From: Candidatus Hebobacterum abditum
Lineage (GTDB): Bacteria; Armatimonadota; Hebobacteria; Hebobacterales; Hebobacteraceae
NCBI GenBank assembly: GCA_029821875.1
Contig: JALGXW010000032.1
Span: forward strand, 1 to 55,586
Length of the DNA: 55,586 bases
Direction of reading: 5' to 3'
Positions 8,445 to 17,194 of this stretch are shown piece by piece. The position numbers and the translations under genes were made by a program. A model generated the notes under the pieces. It made no database searches, was not told the DNA's origin, and was given only the letters and a program-made list of their open reading frames with translations. Each line of letters begins with the position of its first letter. The first letter of the stretch is position 1.

Positions 8445-8876
8445 TTGCGTTCGCCCAATGGCAGCAGAGAATTCGCCCTGGATGAGTCCTTCGACCCCAT
8501 CAAGCGCTTCAGCGCCCGGAAGATGACCCGCAAAGAGAAGGTCATGAAGAAGGAGATCGATACCTACCATGTCAGCGAGGTAGACGATACCGCGGTCATC
8601 TACTTCGGCGAGACAGCGCTGCCCATCCTGACCAGCCTGGAATTGCCGGACGCCGAGTGTGACGGGCTGATGTTCAAGCAGCGTGTTGTGCGGACCCAGA
8701 AGGGGCAGTGCTTGCTCCTGGTGCGATGGAAGCCAGACCGCTACATGCGTCGCACCGCGCCGCCCTCGTCGCAGAAGTGGTTCGTCGAGAAACGGCTGTT
8801 CCCGCCGGACACAGACAGGTTCTTCCACCGGCTCGAGAAGACCATCGCGGAGACGGAAGAGGAGGACGCCGCCTAA
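8445..8876 (+). CDS. Hypothetical protein, 143 residues
   Basis: I do not recognise this protein. It is soluble and charged, with no signal peptide or membrane segment. The first 35 residues are basic (RKMTRKEKVMKKE), the middle (about 40-95) alternates hydrophobic residues in a way that suggests a beta-rich fold, and the C-terminus is an acidic helix ending in TEEEDAA. Start TTG 8445 follows AAGGAG with 8 bases of spacing, which supports a real gene. It lies between the M16 pair and the yceD promoter, 139 bases after the peptidase gene, and may be a separate unit or the end of that operon. Confidence 0.6.
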   Translation: MRSPNGSREFALDESFDPIKRFSARKMTRKEKVMKKEIDTYHVSEVDDTAVIYFGETALPILTSLELPDAECDGLMFKQRVVRTQKGQCLLLVRWKPDRYMRRTAPPSSQKWFVEKRLFPPDTDRFFHRLEKTIAETEEEDAA

Positions 8877-8947
8877 CGCGCGGCGCCTGACGCCCCTCAG
8901 CGGTGGCGTATGAGGACCGCCAGGAGGCCGAAGGGAGATCTCTGATG

Positions 8948-8972
8948 CCAGTCGGCAGGGCCCGCCGACTGG
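8948..8972. terminator. Possible terminator hairpin before yceD
   Basis: CCAGTCGGC and GCCGACTGG form a perfect 9-bp stem around a 7-base loop. It lies between the hypothetical gene and the yceD promoter, where an operon end is expected, but no T-run follows, so intrinsic termination is uncertain. Confidence 0.4.
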
Positions 8973-9001
8973 CTCGACGCGATATGGGGTCCCGGCGTGG
9001 C

Positions 9002-9029
9002 TTGACAAGCTCCTCCGTGCGTGTATGAT
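9002..9029 (+). promoter_or_regulatory. Sigma-70-type promoter for yceD-rpmF-fab cluster
   Basis: TTGACA at 9002-9007 and TATGAT at 9024-9029 are separated by 16 bases. The predicted start, near 9036, gives a leader of about 20 bases to the TTG start of yceD. It is the strongest promoter seen for the ribosomal/fatty-acid operon. Confidence 0.75.
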
Positions 9030-9054
9030 CTAGAATTGCGGCGCGGGTACGAGA

Positions 9055-9588
9055 TTGAAAATAGACCTAGCCGACATCGCAGGGACGCCAGGCACGCGCG
9101 GCCGCTACTCCATCTCGGAACACGTGGCCCCAACCGAGGAGCTTTTCTGCACTGGCCCGGTTGTTGGGGAGCTGGAGGTGGAGAACTCCGGATCGCTCCT
9201 GCTCGTCCGAGGGAAGTTGCGCGGGGTGGTCCGTCTCAGGTGTGTTCGCTGCCTGGGCTCCCTTGAGTGTCCGCTCGATGTCGTAGTCGAGGAGGAATTC
9301 GCAACTCAGGACACGGAAGTGGGTGTGGTAACCATGGACCGGGATGAGCCCGAGACCTCGGCCATGACGGAGTACGTGCTGGACGTCTCGGAGCTCGTGC
9401 GTCAACAGCTTCTGGTGAACACACCCATGGCGCCTGCGTGCCAAGAGGGATGCCGCGGCATCTGTGCCAGCTGCGGTCAGAATCTGAACGACGGAAGCTG
9501 CGAATGCGCGGGCGAGCAGATCGACACCCGCTGGGCAGGGCTGGCCGATCTCCTCCCGCGCGATACTGGGGAGAAGAAGCAGGAGTAG
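9055..9588 (+). CDS. yceD: YceD/DUF177 family protein, 23S rRNA accumulation
   Basis: The 177-residue protein belongs to the DUF177/YceD family, whose E. coli member is needed for 23S rRNA accumulation. Diagnostic features are CVRCLGSLECPL near residue 65 and the C-terminal cysteine cluster CQEGCRGICASCGQNLN, probably a metal site. The gene order yceD-rpmF-plsX-fab is conserved in many bacteria and confirms the call. TTG 9055 lies about 20 bases after the predicted transcription start; the Shine-Dalgarno sequence is poor. Confidence 0.85.
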   Translation: MKIDLADIAGTPGTRGRYSISEHVAPTEELFCTGPVVGELEVENSGSLLLVRGKLRGVVRLRCVRCLGSLECPLDVVVEEEFATQDTEVGVVTMDRDEPETSAMTEYVLDVSELVRQQLLVNTPMAPACQEGCRGICASCGQNLNDGSCECAGEQIDTRWAGLADLLPRDTGEKKQE

Positions 9589-9624
9589 GCGGGCCCGAGT
9601 GCCCGCCGAATCGGAGGCGTTGAC

Positions 9625-9828
9625 GTGGCGCTGCCAAAGAGAAGACATTCGCACAGCCGGAAGAACAAGCGACGTGCAAACTGGAGAGTGAGGCCGCCCA
9701 ATCTGGTTCACTGCGCGGACTGCCGCGCGCTCCGGCTGCCCCACCGTGCCTGTCCCGCCTGCGGCAACTACGCGGGTGTGAACGTCGTCACCATCAAAGC
9801 GCGCGTGCACCGCGGCCGGAGCCAATGA
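9625..9828 (+). CDS. rpmF: 50S ribosomal protein L32
   Basis: The 67-residue L32 begins ALPKRRHSHSRKNKRR, the family hallmark, and has the zinc pair CADC and CPAC at about residues 30-46, so it is the zinc-binding version. The tail is basic. GTG 9625 follows TCGGAGG. It is 36 bases after yceD and 34 before plsX. Confidence 0.97.
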   Translation: MALPKRRHSHSRKNKRRANWRVRPPNLVHCADCRALRLPHRACPACGNYAGVNVVTIKARVHRGRSQ

Positions 9829-9862
9829 GCGGCGCACGGCCGCCAACGAGGGATCGCCTGTC

Positions 9863-10915
9863 TTGAAGCCCGTCGCACTGGATGCCATGGGAGGCGACCA
9901 CGCGCCTGCAGCAACAGTCGCAGGCGCTGTCCGCGCAGCGGCTCGGCTGAGGCTGCCGGTAGTGCTGGTCGGTGACAAGGCCATGATCGAGGCCGAGCTA
10001 GGCAACCATCCTCAGGTACCCGAAGGCCTGACCGTCGTGCCCGCCGGCAGCACGATCGACATGGAGGAATCCCCCGGTCCAGCCCTGCTTCACAAGCGCG
10101 ACGCATCCGTCATCGTTGCGACCAACCTGGTGAGAGAGGGCCAGGCCTGTGCCGTGGTGTCGGCGGGAAACTCGGGCGCGGCCATGGGCGCGGCGAAGCT
10201 GAGACTCGGCCTGCTTCCCGGCGTCGAGCGTCCAGCCATTGCGACGCTGATGCCGAACCGCGGGCGCGGCGTGATATTGCTCGACGTCGGAGCCACTGTC
10301 GACCCTCAGCCGGAGCATCTCCGCGACTTCGCGCTCGTAGGGTCAGTCTACGCGCACTGCCTTCTCGACCTGGAGCGCCCTCGGGTTGGCCTGCTCAACA
10401 TCGGCACGGAGGATTCCAAGGGGAACGCTCTTGTCAAGGCAACTCACCGACTCCTTCAACACGCACCGGTCAACTTCGTTGGACACGTGGAGGGCCAGCA
10501 GATAGCGCTCGGCAACGTCGACGTTGTCGTCTGCGATGGCTTCGTGGGGAACGCCATCCTGAAGTCAACCGAAGGTTACGCCGAGCTGTTCTGGTGGATG
10601 TTCAGGGAGGCCGTGAATCGAGGCCTCCACACCCGCATCGCGGCCTGGCTCATCCGACGTCCCCTCCGCGGTATGGCGGACCGGCTCGACTACGCGAGCC
10701 ATGGCGGCGCCATGTTGGTGGGCGTCAACGGCATCTGCGTCATAGGTCACGGCCGTTCCTCGCCCGAGGCCATCGCCAGCGCGATCCGAGCCGCTGGAGA
10801 TCTCGCAGCCGCGGAAGTCATCGGTCAACTCGTCCGCGCCTGCCAGCAGAACAGCGCTGCCCGGATGTCGGCTGCTGTCGCGGGGAAGCAGGACAACGTT
10901 GAGGGCGGCGGGTGA
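9863..10915 (+). CDS. plsX: Phosphate acyltransferase PlsX
   Basis: The 350-residue enzyme makes acyl-phosphate from acyl-ACP for phospholipid synthesis at the membrane surface. Recognisable motifs: VALDAMGGDHAP at the N-terminus, SAGNSGAAMGAA near residue 95, LLNIGTEDSKGN and the C-terminal GGAMLVGVNGICVIGHG. TTG 9863 is the only start placing the first strand correctly; its Shine-Dalgarno sequence is weak (GAGGGA). The stop overlaps the fabH start by one base (TGATG), indicating coupling. Confidence 0.95.
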   Translation: MKPVALDAMGGDHAPAATVAGAVRAAARLRLPVVLVGDKAMIEAELGNHPQVPEGLTVVPAGSTIDMEESPGPALLHKRDASVIVATNLVREGQACAVVSAGNSGAAMGAAKLRLGLLPGVERPAIATLMPNRGRGVILLDVGATVDPQPEHLRDFALVGSVYAHCLLDLERPRVGLLNIGTEDSKGNALVKATHRLLQHAPVNFVGHVEGQQIALGNVDVVVCDGFVGNAILKSTEGYAELFWWMFREAVNRGLHTRIAAWLIRRPLRGMADRLDYASHGGAMLVGVNGICVIGHGRSSPEAIASAIRAAGDLAAAEVIGQLVRACQQNSAARMSAAVAGKQDNVEGGG

Positions 10916-11838
10916 TGCCTGATCTGCGGCCGGCCGGAATACTGGCGACAGGATCGTATACGCCGACCCGAGTGTTGACCAACTTCGACCTGGAGAAGAT
11001 GGTCGATACGTCCGACGAGTGGATTCGCACTCGCACCGGCATCGTCGAGCGTCGCATTGCCGACGAGGAGACTGTAACCTCTGACCTCGCCTTCCTGGCC
11101 GCAGAGGCGGCCCTAGCCGACGCAGGCATGGCCGCCTCCGATCTGGACGCCATCATGGTGGCAACCGTGACGCCCGATATGTTTTTTCCGTGCACGGCGT
11201 CCCTCCTTCAGCACCGTCTCGGCGCGAGCGTCGCGGCTTTTGACATCCTTGTGGGCTGTACCGGCTTCGTCTATGCCCTTGCCGTCGCGCGGGAGATGAT
11301 CAGCTCGCACGCCTACAACCACATCCTCGTTGTCGGCGCAGAGACTCTGTCGAAGATCACAGACTGGGAGGACCGCAGCACTTGTGTGCTGTTTGGCGAT
11401 GCCGCTGGCGCGGCCATCGTGGGACCCGTCCCGGAAGGCCGCGGTATCCTCGGCTACTCCCTTGGCAACGACGGCAGCAATGCCGACGCCCTCAAGATAC
11501 CCGCCGGCGGGTCCGGCCTTCCCGCGAGCCATGAGACGGTCGACCAGCGGCTTCACTATCTCGCCATGAACGGTCCTGAGGTCTTTAAGTTCGCGGTGCG
11601 CGCCATGATCGATTCCTCCGAGGAGGCCGTTCGGAAGGCCGGCGTTCAGATGACCGATATCTCACTGGTGATTCCTCACCAGGCCAATCTGCGCATAGTC
11701 GATGCCGCCGCCAAGCGGTTCCACCTCCCTTCAGATCGCTTCGTCCGCAACGGCGACCGCTATGGCAACACCTCCGCCGCGACCATATCCAGCTTCGGCG
11801 CCGGGCTGAGCTGGGGGAGCCTAGTCCTCCGGTGGTGA
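10915..11838 (+). CDS. fabH: Beta-ketoacyl-ACP synthase III with internal C-terminal deletion
   Basis: FabH condenses acetyl-CoA with malonyl-ACP to start fatty-acid synthesis. The 307-residue product keeps the whole triad: Cys115 in VGCTGFVYA, His255 in IPHQANLR and Asn285 in YGNTSAA. After SAATI it goes straight to SSFGAGLSWG. Family members have about 22-24 more residues here, a helix and strand of the type ALDEA...GRI..GDLVLL, between these motifs. The reading frame is intact across the junction (near 11790), so this is an in-frame loss of about 66-72 bases. It could be real divergence or an assembly collapse. The start is ATG 10915. Confidence 0.9.
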   Translation: MPDLRPAGILATGSYTPTRVLTNFDLEKMVDTSDEWIRTRTGIVERRIADEETVTSDLAFLAAEAALADAGMAASDLDAIMVATVTPDMFFPCTASLLQHRLGASVAAFDILVGCTGFVYALAVAREMISSHAYNHILVVGAETLSKITDWEDRSTCVLFGDAAGAAIVGPVPEGRGILGYSLGNDGSNADALKIPAGGSGLPASHETVDQRLHYLAMNGPEVFKFAVRAMIDSSEEAVRKAGVQMTDISLVIPHQANLRIVDAAAKRFHLPSDRFVRNGDRYGNTSAATISSFGAGLSWGSLVLRW

Positions 11839-12779
11839 ACCAAGGCAGCAGCAAGAAGGCGTTTGTCTTCCCGGGCCAGGCTTCTCAGCGTGCGGGGATG
11901 GCGGCCGAACTCCTCGAACATGACGAATCCGCCCGGGAGTTGTTTCAGCGGGCGGGCGAAGTCCTGGGGCTCGACCTCGCCGGCGTCTGCACTAAAGGAG
12001 ACGACGCGCTTTTGACGCGCACTGACATAGCCCAACCGGCATTGCTGACGACGTGCATCGCCTGGTTCGCCGTTCTGCAGCAACGAGGCCTCGAGGCGGC
12101 CGTGGCGGCCGGGCACAGCCTGGGCGAGTTCACCGCCTGGGTGGCCGCTGGCGCGCTGGAGTTCGAAGCGGCGCTGAGACTCGTTCGGCGGCGGGGTGAG
12201 CTGATGGAGGAAGCGGCCGAACGCAACCCAGGCGGAATGGTGGCCGTGATGGGTCTTCGGGACCGCGATGTCATCGATCTCTGCGAGAAGGCGCGCCGCG
12301 CCGGGACCGTTGTCCCGGCCAACTTCAACTCCCCGGGGCAGGTAGTGGTCTCGGGCGAGCCGCCAGCTCTCGAGGAGGTAGCAGATTCGGCCAAGGCCGC
12401 CGGGGGCAAGACAGTCCGTCTGCGAGTTTCGGGGGCCTTCCATTCGCCGCTGATGGACGACGCGGCGCATGAATTCGGCCGACTCGTGGCAGAGGCCCCT
12501 ATCCGGGACCCTCGGATACCAGTCGTCGCCAATGCAACGGGAGAGCCGGTCAGGGACGCCGACTCCGTCCGCGAGGCAATGGGTCAGCAGATGACGAGTC
12601 CTGTCTTGTGGACCACGTGCGTCGGCCATATGATTGCGGATGGAATCAGTGTGTTCCTAGAGGTCGGCCCTGGCAAGGTGCTGACGGGTCTCATACGGCG
12701 CACGTCGTCGGATGCAGCGGCCATAGCAGTGGGCACACTGGCGCAACTTGACTTTGTGATGCAGGAGGTAGAGTCGTGA
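11832..12779 (+). CDS. fabD: Malonyl-CoA:ACP transacylase
   Basis: The 315-residue FabD loads malonyl groups on ACP. FVFPGQASQ at the N-terminus, the nucleophile in GHSLGEF (Ser96) and the catalytic His in GAFHSPLM (about residue 206) are all present, as is the closing EVGPGKVLTGL. Two adjacent GTG codons (11832 and 11835) lie within the last codons of fabH; 11832 is better spaced from GGGGGAG. Ends with an overlap into fabG. Confidence 0.95.
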   Translation: MVNQGSSKKAFVFPGQASQRAGMAAELLEHDESARELFQRAGEVLGLDLAGVCTKGDDALLTRTDIAQPALLTTCIAWFAVLQQRGLEAAVAAGHSLGEFTAWVAAGALEFEAALRLVRRRGELMEEAAERNPGGMVAVMGLRDRDVIDLCEKARRAGTVVPANFNSPGQVVVSGEPPALEEVADSAKAAGGKTVRLRVSGAFHSPLMDDAAHEFGRLVAEAPIRDPRIPVVANATGEPVRDADSVREAMGQQMTSPVLWTTCVGHMIADGISVFLEVGPGKVLTGLIRRTSSDAAAIAVGTLAQLDFVMQEVES

Positions 12780-13537
12780 CGGGCAGCGATGGCGAGCGGC
12801 CCGCAGGCGCCATCTCGTTGGTGACCGGTGCGCGGCGGGGCATCGGCCGAGTGATCGCGCTTCGGCTGGCGAGCTCGGGCCCCGTGGCACTCAATGACAT
12901 AGAACAGGGGAGGGAGGAACTCGAAGGCGTTGCGGAGGAGGTGCGCAGGGCCGGCGGACAGGCCCTCGTGGTGCCGGGCGATGTGACCGATGGTGAGCAG
13001 GTGAACGCGGCCGTGAAGCGCGTCGCGTCGGAGCTCGGGCGCCTCGACGTGCTCGTCAACAACGCTGGGATCACTCGAGACGGGCTTCTGGTCCGAATGA
13101 CAGACGAGCAGTGGCGCGCTGTGGTCGAAGTGAACCTGACGGGAGCCTTCCTCTGCAGCCGAGCGGCCGCCAAGGTCATGCTCCGCCAGCGGTCGGGCCG
13201 CATCATCAACATGGCCTCCGTCGTGGGCGTTATGGGCAACGCCGGGCAGGCCAATTACTCCGCCTCCAAAGCCGGGCTGATCGGCCTCACCAAGTCGATG
13301 GCTCGGGAGCTGGCGCCGCGTGGGATAACGGTCAACGCCATTGCGCCAGGCTACATCATCTCTCCCATGACGGACGAGCTCGGAGAGGAGGCCGGGGAGA
13401 AGTTGGCGGCCCTCATTCCCCTGGGGCGATTGGGTACCGCTGAGGACGTTGCGGAGGCGGTGGCCTTTCTTGCCTCGCCGACCGCTGCGTATATCACGGG
13501 TCAGGTGCTGCAGGTTGACGGCGGGATGCATATGTGA
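12776..13537 (+). CDS. fabG: 3-oxoacyl-ACP reductase
   Basis: A 253-residue short-chain dehydrogenase reducing 3-oxoacyl-ACP with NADPH. It has the cofactor motif TGARRGIG (17-24), NNAGITRDGLL, the catalytic Ser in NMASVVG and YSASK, and the C-terminal GQVLQVDGGMHM typical of FabG. GTG 12776 overlaps the fabD stop and follows GCAGGAGG. The operon position confirms FabG over other reductases of the family. Confidence 0.95.
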   Translation: MTGSDGERPAGAISLVTGARRGIGRVIALRLASSGPVALNDIEQGREELEGVAEEVRRAGGQALVVPGDVTDGEQVNAAVKRVASELGRLDVLVNNAGITRDGLLVRMTDEQWRAVVEVNLTGAFLCSRAAAKVMLRQRSGRIINMASVVGVMGNAGQANYSASKAGLIGLTKSMARELAPRGITVNAIAPGYIISPMTDELGEEAGEKLAALIPLGRLGTAEDVAEAVAFLASPTAAYITGQVLQVDGGMHM

Positions 13538-13634
13538 TATGCCTCTACCCCGATGAGAGGACTAAGGGACGGCAGAGGAGAAACTGCAGTCTTCGACTAC
13601 AGCGCACGTTACACTCCCAGGGAGGTCGCTACGC

Positions 13635-13883
13635 ATGGACGAAGCCATCTTCGAAGAAGTCCGGACGCTGGTTGCTGAACAGTTGGGGGTCGACAAGTCG
13701 GTCGTGACCGCTAGCGCGTCCTTCGAGGATGACCTGAGGGCCGATTCGCTCACTCTGGTGGAGCTGCTGATGGCTCTCGAGGAACGATTCGGGCTACCTG
13801 ACATTCCAGAAGAGGAAGCGGACAAGATCAAGACCGTCGGCGACGTTGTGAACTACGTGGAAACCAAGAAGGCCAGCAGTTGA
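13635..13883 (+). CDS. acpP: Acyl carrier protein
   Basis: The 82-residue acidic protein contains ADSLTLVEL with Ser38 as phosphopantetheine attachment site, followed by the expected helix III region ([20 protein letters not shown]). ATG 13635 follows GGGAGG. A 97-base gap separates it from fabG, enough for an internal signal, though I see no clear promoter. Its site within the fab cluster marks it as the fatty-acid ACP. Confidence 0.95.
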   Translation: MDEAIFEEVRTLVAEQLGVDKSVVTASASFEDDLRADSLTLVELLMALEERFGLPDIPEEEADKIKTVGDVVNYVETKKASS

Positions 13884-13959
13884 CGCAAGCGGCGCTCTCG
13901 CGGACTTGCTGCTGGCAACTGCAGGTCGGGGCGCGAGAACGCCGCGCACAGGAGAGTCC

Positions 13960-15198
13960 ATGGAGCGGCGCGTGGTCGTTACCGGCATGGGCGCGATCAC
14001 TCCCCTTGGGATCGGTGTCGAGCCCACCTGGGAAGGAATGCGCTCCGGCCGGTCCGGCATAGGGAAGATCACCCTCTTCGATGCATCGGACTTCTCCTCT
14101 CAGATCGCGGGGGAAGTCCGTGACTTCGATCCTGCCGTGTGGATGGAGCCGGGGGACGTACGGCACACGGACCGGTTTGCCCAGTTTGCCATCGGCGCGA
14201 GCGCGATGGCCGTGGACGATGCGGGTCTCGACTTCGAGAGGGTGGATCCGACCCGGGCGGGTGTCCTCATTGGCTCCGGTATCGGCGGCACCTGGACGTG
14301 GGAGACACAGCACCGCAACCTCCTGGAGAAGGGCCCGCGGCGCATCAGCCCCTTCTTCATCCCTATGCTCATCACAGACATGGCGTCGGGTCGAGTGGCG
14401 ATGCGCTACGGCGCGAAAGGCCCAAACAGTGCGGTCACGACAGCCTGTGCAACAAGCGCCCACGCTATCGGCGACGCCGCCGAGATCATCCGCCGCGGTG
14501 ACGCCGAGATCATGATCGCCGGCGGCGCGGAGGCCGCCGTGTCGCCACTCTCGCTGGGCGGGTTCTGCGCAATGCGCGCCCTGTCCAAACGCAACGACGA
14601 GCCCGCGCGGGCGAGCCGACCCTTCGATCGAGACCGCGACGGCTTCGTCATGGCGGAGGGCGCCGGCATAGTGATTCTCGAACAACTCGAACATGCGAAG
14701 CAGCGGAACGCCCGCATCTATGGCGAAGTCGTGGGCTACGGCATGAGCGCCGACGCCTATCACGTCACACAGCCGCAGCCCGATGGGGAGGGCATGGCGC
14801 TATCCATAGAGGCCGCGCTCAGAGACGCCGAGCTGTCGCCAGATGAGGTGAACTACATCAACGCGCACGGCACCGCGACTCCCGTCGGGGATCCGGCCGA
14901 GACGCGTGCCATCAAGCGCGTCTTCGGAGATCATGCCCGCACGATTTCGATCAGCTCGACCAAGTCCGTTACCGGACATCCGCTCGGCGCTGCCGGGGCC
15001 GTTGAGGCGATCGCCTGCCTGTGCGCCATGCGGGACGCGGTCGCGCCGCCGACGATCAACCTCGACAACCCAGACCCGGAGTGCGACTTGGACTATGTCC
15101 CGAATGAGGCGCGCGAGGTCGACGCTCGGGTCACCATGACGAATTCCTTCGGCTTCGGTGGCCACAACGCGACTCTCGTCCTGAGGAGCATCGGCTGA
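13960..15198 (+). CDS. fabF: Beta-ketoacyl-ACP synthase II
   Basis: The 412-residue elongation condensing enzyme has the KAS II triad: Cys163 in TTACATSAH, His in NAHGTATPVGD (about residue 303) and His in KSVTGHPLGAAG (about 339). The C-terminal NSFGFGGHNATLVL is also characteristic. ATG 13960 follows AGGAGA; an earlier in-frame start at 13906 would add 18 residues without family similarity. Together with fabH, fabD, fabG and acpP this gives the condensation steps; fabZ and fabI are not in the window. Confidence 0.96.
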   Translation: MERRVVVTGMGAITPLGIGVEPTWEGMRSGRSGIGKITLFDASDFSSQIAGEVRDFDPAVWMEPGDVRHTDRFAQFAIGASAMAVDDAGLDFERVDPTRAGVLIGSGIGGTWTWETQHRNLLEKGPRRISPFFIPMLITDMASGRVAMRYGAKGPNSAVTTACATSAHAIGDAAEIIRRGDAEIMIAGGAEAAVSPLSLGGFCAMRALSKRNDEPARASRPFDRDRDGFVMAEGAGIVILEQLEHAKQRNARIYGEVVGYGMSADAYHVTQPQPDGEGMALSIEAALRDAELSPDEVNYINAHGTATPVGDPAETRAIKRVFGDHARTISISSTKSVTGHPLGAAGAVEAIACLCAMRDAVAPPTINLDNPDPECDLDYVPNEAREVDARVTMTNSFGFGGHNATLVLRSIG

Positions 15199-15246
15199 GC
15201 CGCCTCGCCGACCCCATCGATCAGAGAGAAGGCTGGAGTCTACGAG

Positions 15247-15906
15247 ATGTCGATCCGTGCGGCCGTTCTCGATGTGGACGGGACGGTCGCAACCTGTCCC
15301 TATGACTTCGACGCCATGCGCGCAGCTGTTGCGGAGATCGCCGCCCGCTGGAAGCTCGACACGCGGTCCTTCGGTGTACCGGGAGTAATCGAGCAGATAG
15401 GCCGGGCAGCCCAGCTCTTGGCTCGCGAGGCACCGGCCTTCAGAGCAGAGGCCGAGGCCGCCGTGGCCGACATCGAAATCGCGGCTGCGCGCAATGCCAC
15501 GCTGCTGCCGGGGGCCGCTGAGGCCCTTGCCGAGCTCAAGGGAAGCGGGGTCATGTTGGGCCTCATCACGAGGAACTGCCGAGCGGCCGCGGAGATCGTG
15601 CTGCAGGCCGTTGAGGGATACGATGTTCTTCTGACCCGCGACGATGTGCCTGCAGCCAAGCCCGACCCTGACCATGTCTTGCGGACGCTCGCCGAACTGC
15701 GGCGAAGCCCACGGGAGGCCGTTGTGGCCGGGGACCACGACTATGACATGCAGTCGGGACGCGCGGCTGGAGTGAGGATCTGCGTGGGTGTGCGCACCGG
15801 CAGCAGGTCGGATGAGCTCCTGCGTGAAGCGGGCGCCGACGCGGTGATCAACTGCGTGGCCGAACTGCCTGGATGGCTTCGAGCCCGAGGAGAATTGCAG
15901 CAATGA
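15247..15906 (+). CDS. HAD-superfamily phosphatase, PGP/Gph-like
   Basis: The 219-residue protein has all four HAD motifs: DVDGT (residues 9-13) with the nucleophile Asp, ITRN, the Lys of AKPDPDH and the acidic GDHDYDM. A helical cap lies between motifs I and II. It resembles phosphoglycolate phosphatase-type hydrolases; the substrate is not evident. ATG 15247 is the natural start. The stop overlaps the ATG of spoIID (ATGA), so translation is probably coupled, which may mean a phosphatase role in the same cell-wall recycling unit. Confidence 0.8.
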   Translation: MSIRAAVLDVDGTVATCPYDFDAMRAAVAEIAARWKLDTRSFGVPGVIEQIGRAAQLLAREAPAFRAEAEAAVADIEIAAARNATLLPGAAEALAELKGSGVMLGLITRNCRAAAEIVLQAVEGYDVLLTRDDVPAAKPDPDHVLRTLAELRRSPREAVVAGDHDYDMQSGRAAGVRICVGVRTGSRSDELLREAGADAVINCVAELPGWLRARGELQQ

Positions 15907-17189
15907 CGGCCTCGCCGTTCGCCGTGGCCGCCCTCACATGCATCCATCTGAGTTCTGTCGGCGCGCTGCCGAGAGAGGTGCACATCGACGCGGTGAGTCC
16001 CTATCTCGACGGCCGCCGAGAAGTGCGCATACTCATCTCGGACAGGGCATCGAGAGTGAGTGTTCGTCCTCGAGCGGCCGTCTATGTTGAGGACGGCCAG
16101 AGTGGGACAAGACTGAGCGTCGTCCAGAGAGGTGTGCTCCTCTCTGTCGCGCGCCGTGGGACAAAGGTGCACATCTCGGGCCCAGGCGTACGGGCAACGC
16201 GCGAGCGCATTCGAATCTCGCCGGTAGAGGGAGATCGCGGGGTGACTGTGTCCACCGCGGGTGGATGGGGGCGCCGCGGCGTCTATCCAGGCTCACTCCT
16301 GCTGACGGCGACCGAGCGCGGCCTGCGAGTGGTCGAGAATGTTGATCTGGAGACATATGTCGCGGGAGTCATAGCGTCGGAAATGCCCTCGCACTTCCCT
16401 ATTGAGGCGGCGAAAGCACAGGCCATTGCCGCCCGGACCTACGCCCTTCAGCACCTGGGCGGTCATGCCGGGGCCGAGGCTGACCTCTGCGGCCGGGTCC
16501 ACTGCCAGGCCTACGGCGGCATGCCAGCGTCGGACTCTCGGGCGAGCACGGCGGCGAGATCGACTGCGGGCGAAGTGCTTCTCTGGGACAGTGTTCTCGT
16601 GGATGCGATGTACCACTCCGCGTGTGGCGGGACGACCGCGACGGCCTGGGAGGTGCGGCAGGGCAAGCTCCTCCCGTACCTGAGGGCGAGCCAGGACTCG
16701 AGCCACGCCAGCCCTGCGTCGGCCTACTGCGGCCAGGACCACGACGTGCACTGGACGAAGCGCTACTCGCTTGCAGAGGCGGATCGTCTCGTGCGGCGCA
16801 ATCTGGAACTGCTCCTCGGCCGGCCTGGCCTCAAGCCAGGCCGCCTGCGAACGCTGGAGGCGGCCATCGGCCCTGCAGGCGATCGCGTTCAATGGCTGAA
16901 GGTGCAGACTGACGTGGGAGCGTACGAAGTCCGAGGAGATGCCATTCGCTGGCTGTTCGGGGATGGGCGTCCCGGCCCGCGGGGCCTTCGAAGCACGGCC
17001 TTTGACATGCGCGTGGAGACAACCGCTGCGGGACAGCCCACGTCATTCTCTTTCTCTGGACGCGGACACGGACACGGCATCGGGCTCTGCCAATGGGGCG
17101 CGCGGGGCCGCGCCCTCTCAGGGCAGAGCAGCTACGAGATTCTCGCCGCGTACTACCCCGGAGCACGCGTGATCGATCTGAGTCGGTAG
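15903..17189 (+). CDS. SpoIID/LytB-type lytic transglycosylase, secreted
   Basis: The 428-residue protein has an N-terminal signal peptide (ASPFAVAALTCIHLSSVGA). The SpoIID core starts near residue 145: LETYVAGVIASEMP contains the catalytic Glu, followed by EAAKAQAIAARTYAL, HSACGGTTATAWEV and the closing GHGHGIGLCQWGARG. Known family members cleave denuded glycan strands and leave 1,6-anhydro-MurNAc ends. In non-sporulating lineages such proteins work in septal or general wall turnover. ATG 15903 overlaps the HAD stop. The next gene, five bases on, is AnmK, which consumes the product of such cleavage. Confidence 0.88.
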   Translation: MTASPFAVAALTCIHLSSVGALPREVHIDAVSPYLDGRREVRILISDRASRVSVRPRAAVYVEDGQSGTRLSVVQRGVLLSVARRGTKVHISGPGVRATRERIRISPVEGDRGVTVSTAGGWGRRGVYPGSLLLTATERGLRVVENVDLETYVAGVIASEMPSHFPIEAAKAQAIAARTYALQHLGGHAGAEADLCGRVHCQAYGGMPASDSRASTAARSTAGEVLLWDSVLVDAMYHSACGGTTATAWEVRQGKLLPYLRASQDSSHASPASAYCGQDHDVHWTKRYSLAEADRLVRRNLELLLGRPGLKPGRLRTLEAAIGPAGDRVQWLKVQTDVGAYEVRGDAIRWLFGDGRPGPRGLRSTAFDMRVETTAAGQPTSFSFSGRGHGHGIGLCQWGARGRALSGQSSYEILAAYYPGARVIDLSR

Positions 17190-17194
17190 GCATT

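Noticed and set aside
11760-12629. Long minus-strand frame over fabD (289 residues)
   Set aside because: fabD is certain; the antisense product has no recognisable domain.
14800-15903. Long minus-strand frame over fabF and the HAD gene (367 residues)
   Set aside because: It spans two well-supported genes on the plus strand and their gap; no domain seen.
16822-16842. 8-bp perfect hairpin inside the spoIID gene
   Set aside because: Internal to coding sequence, without T-run; probably chance in GC-rich DNA.
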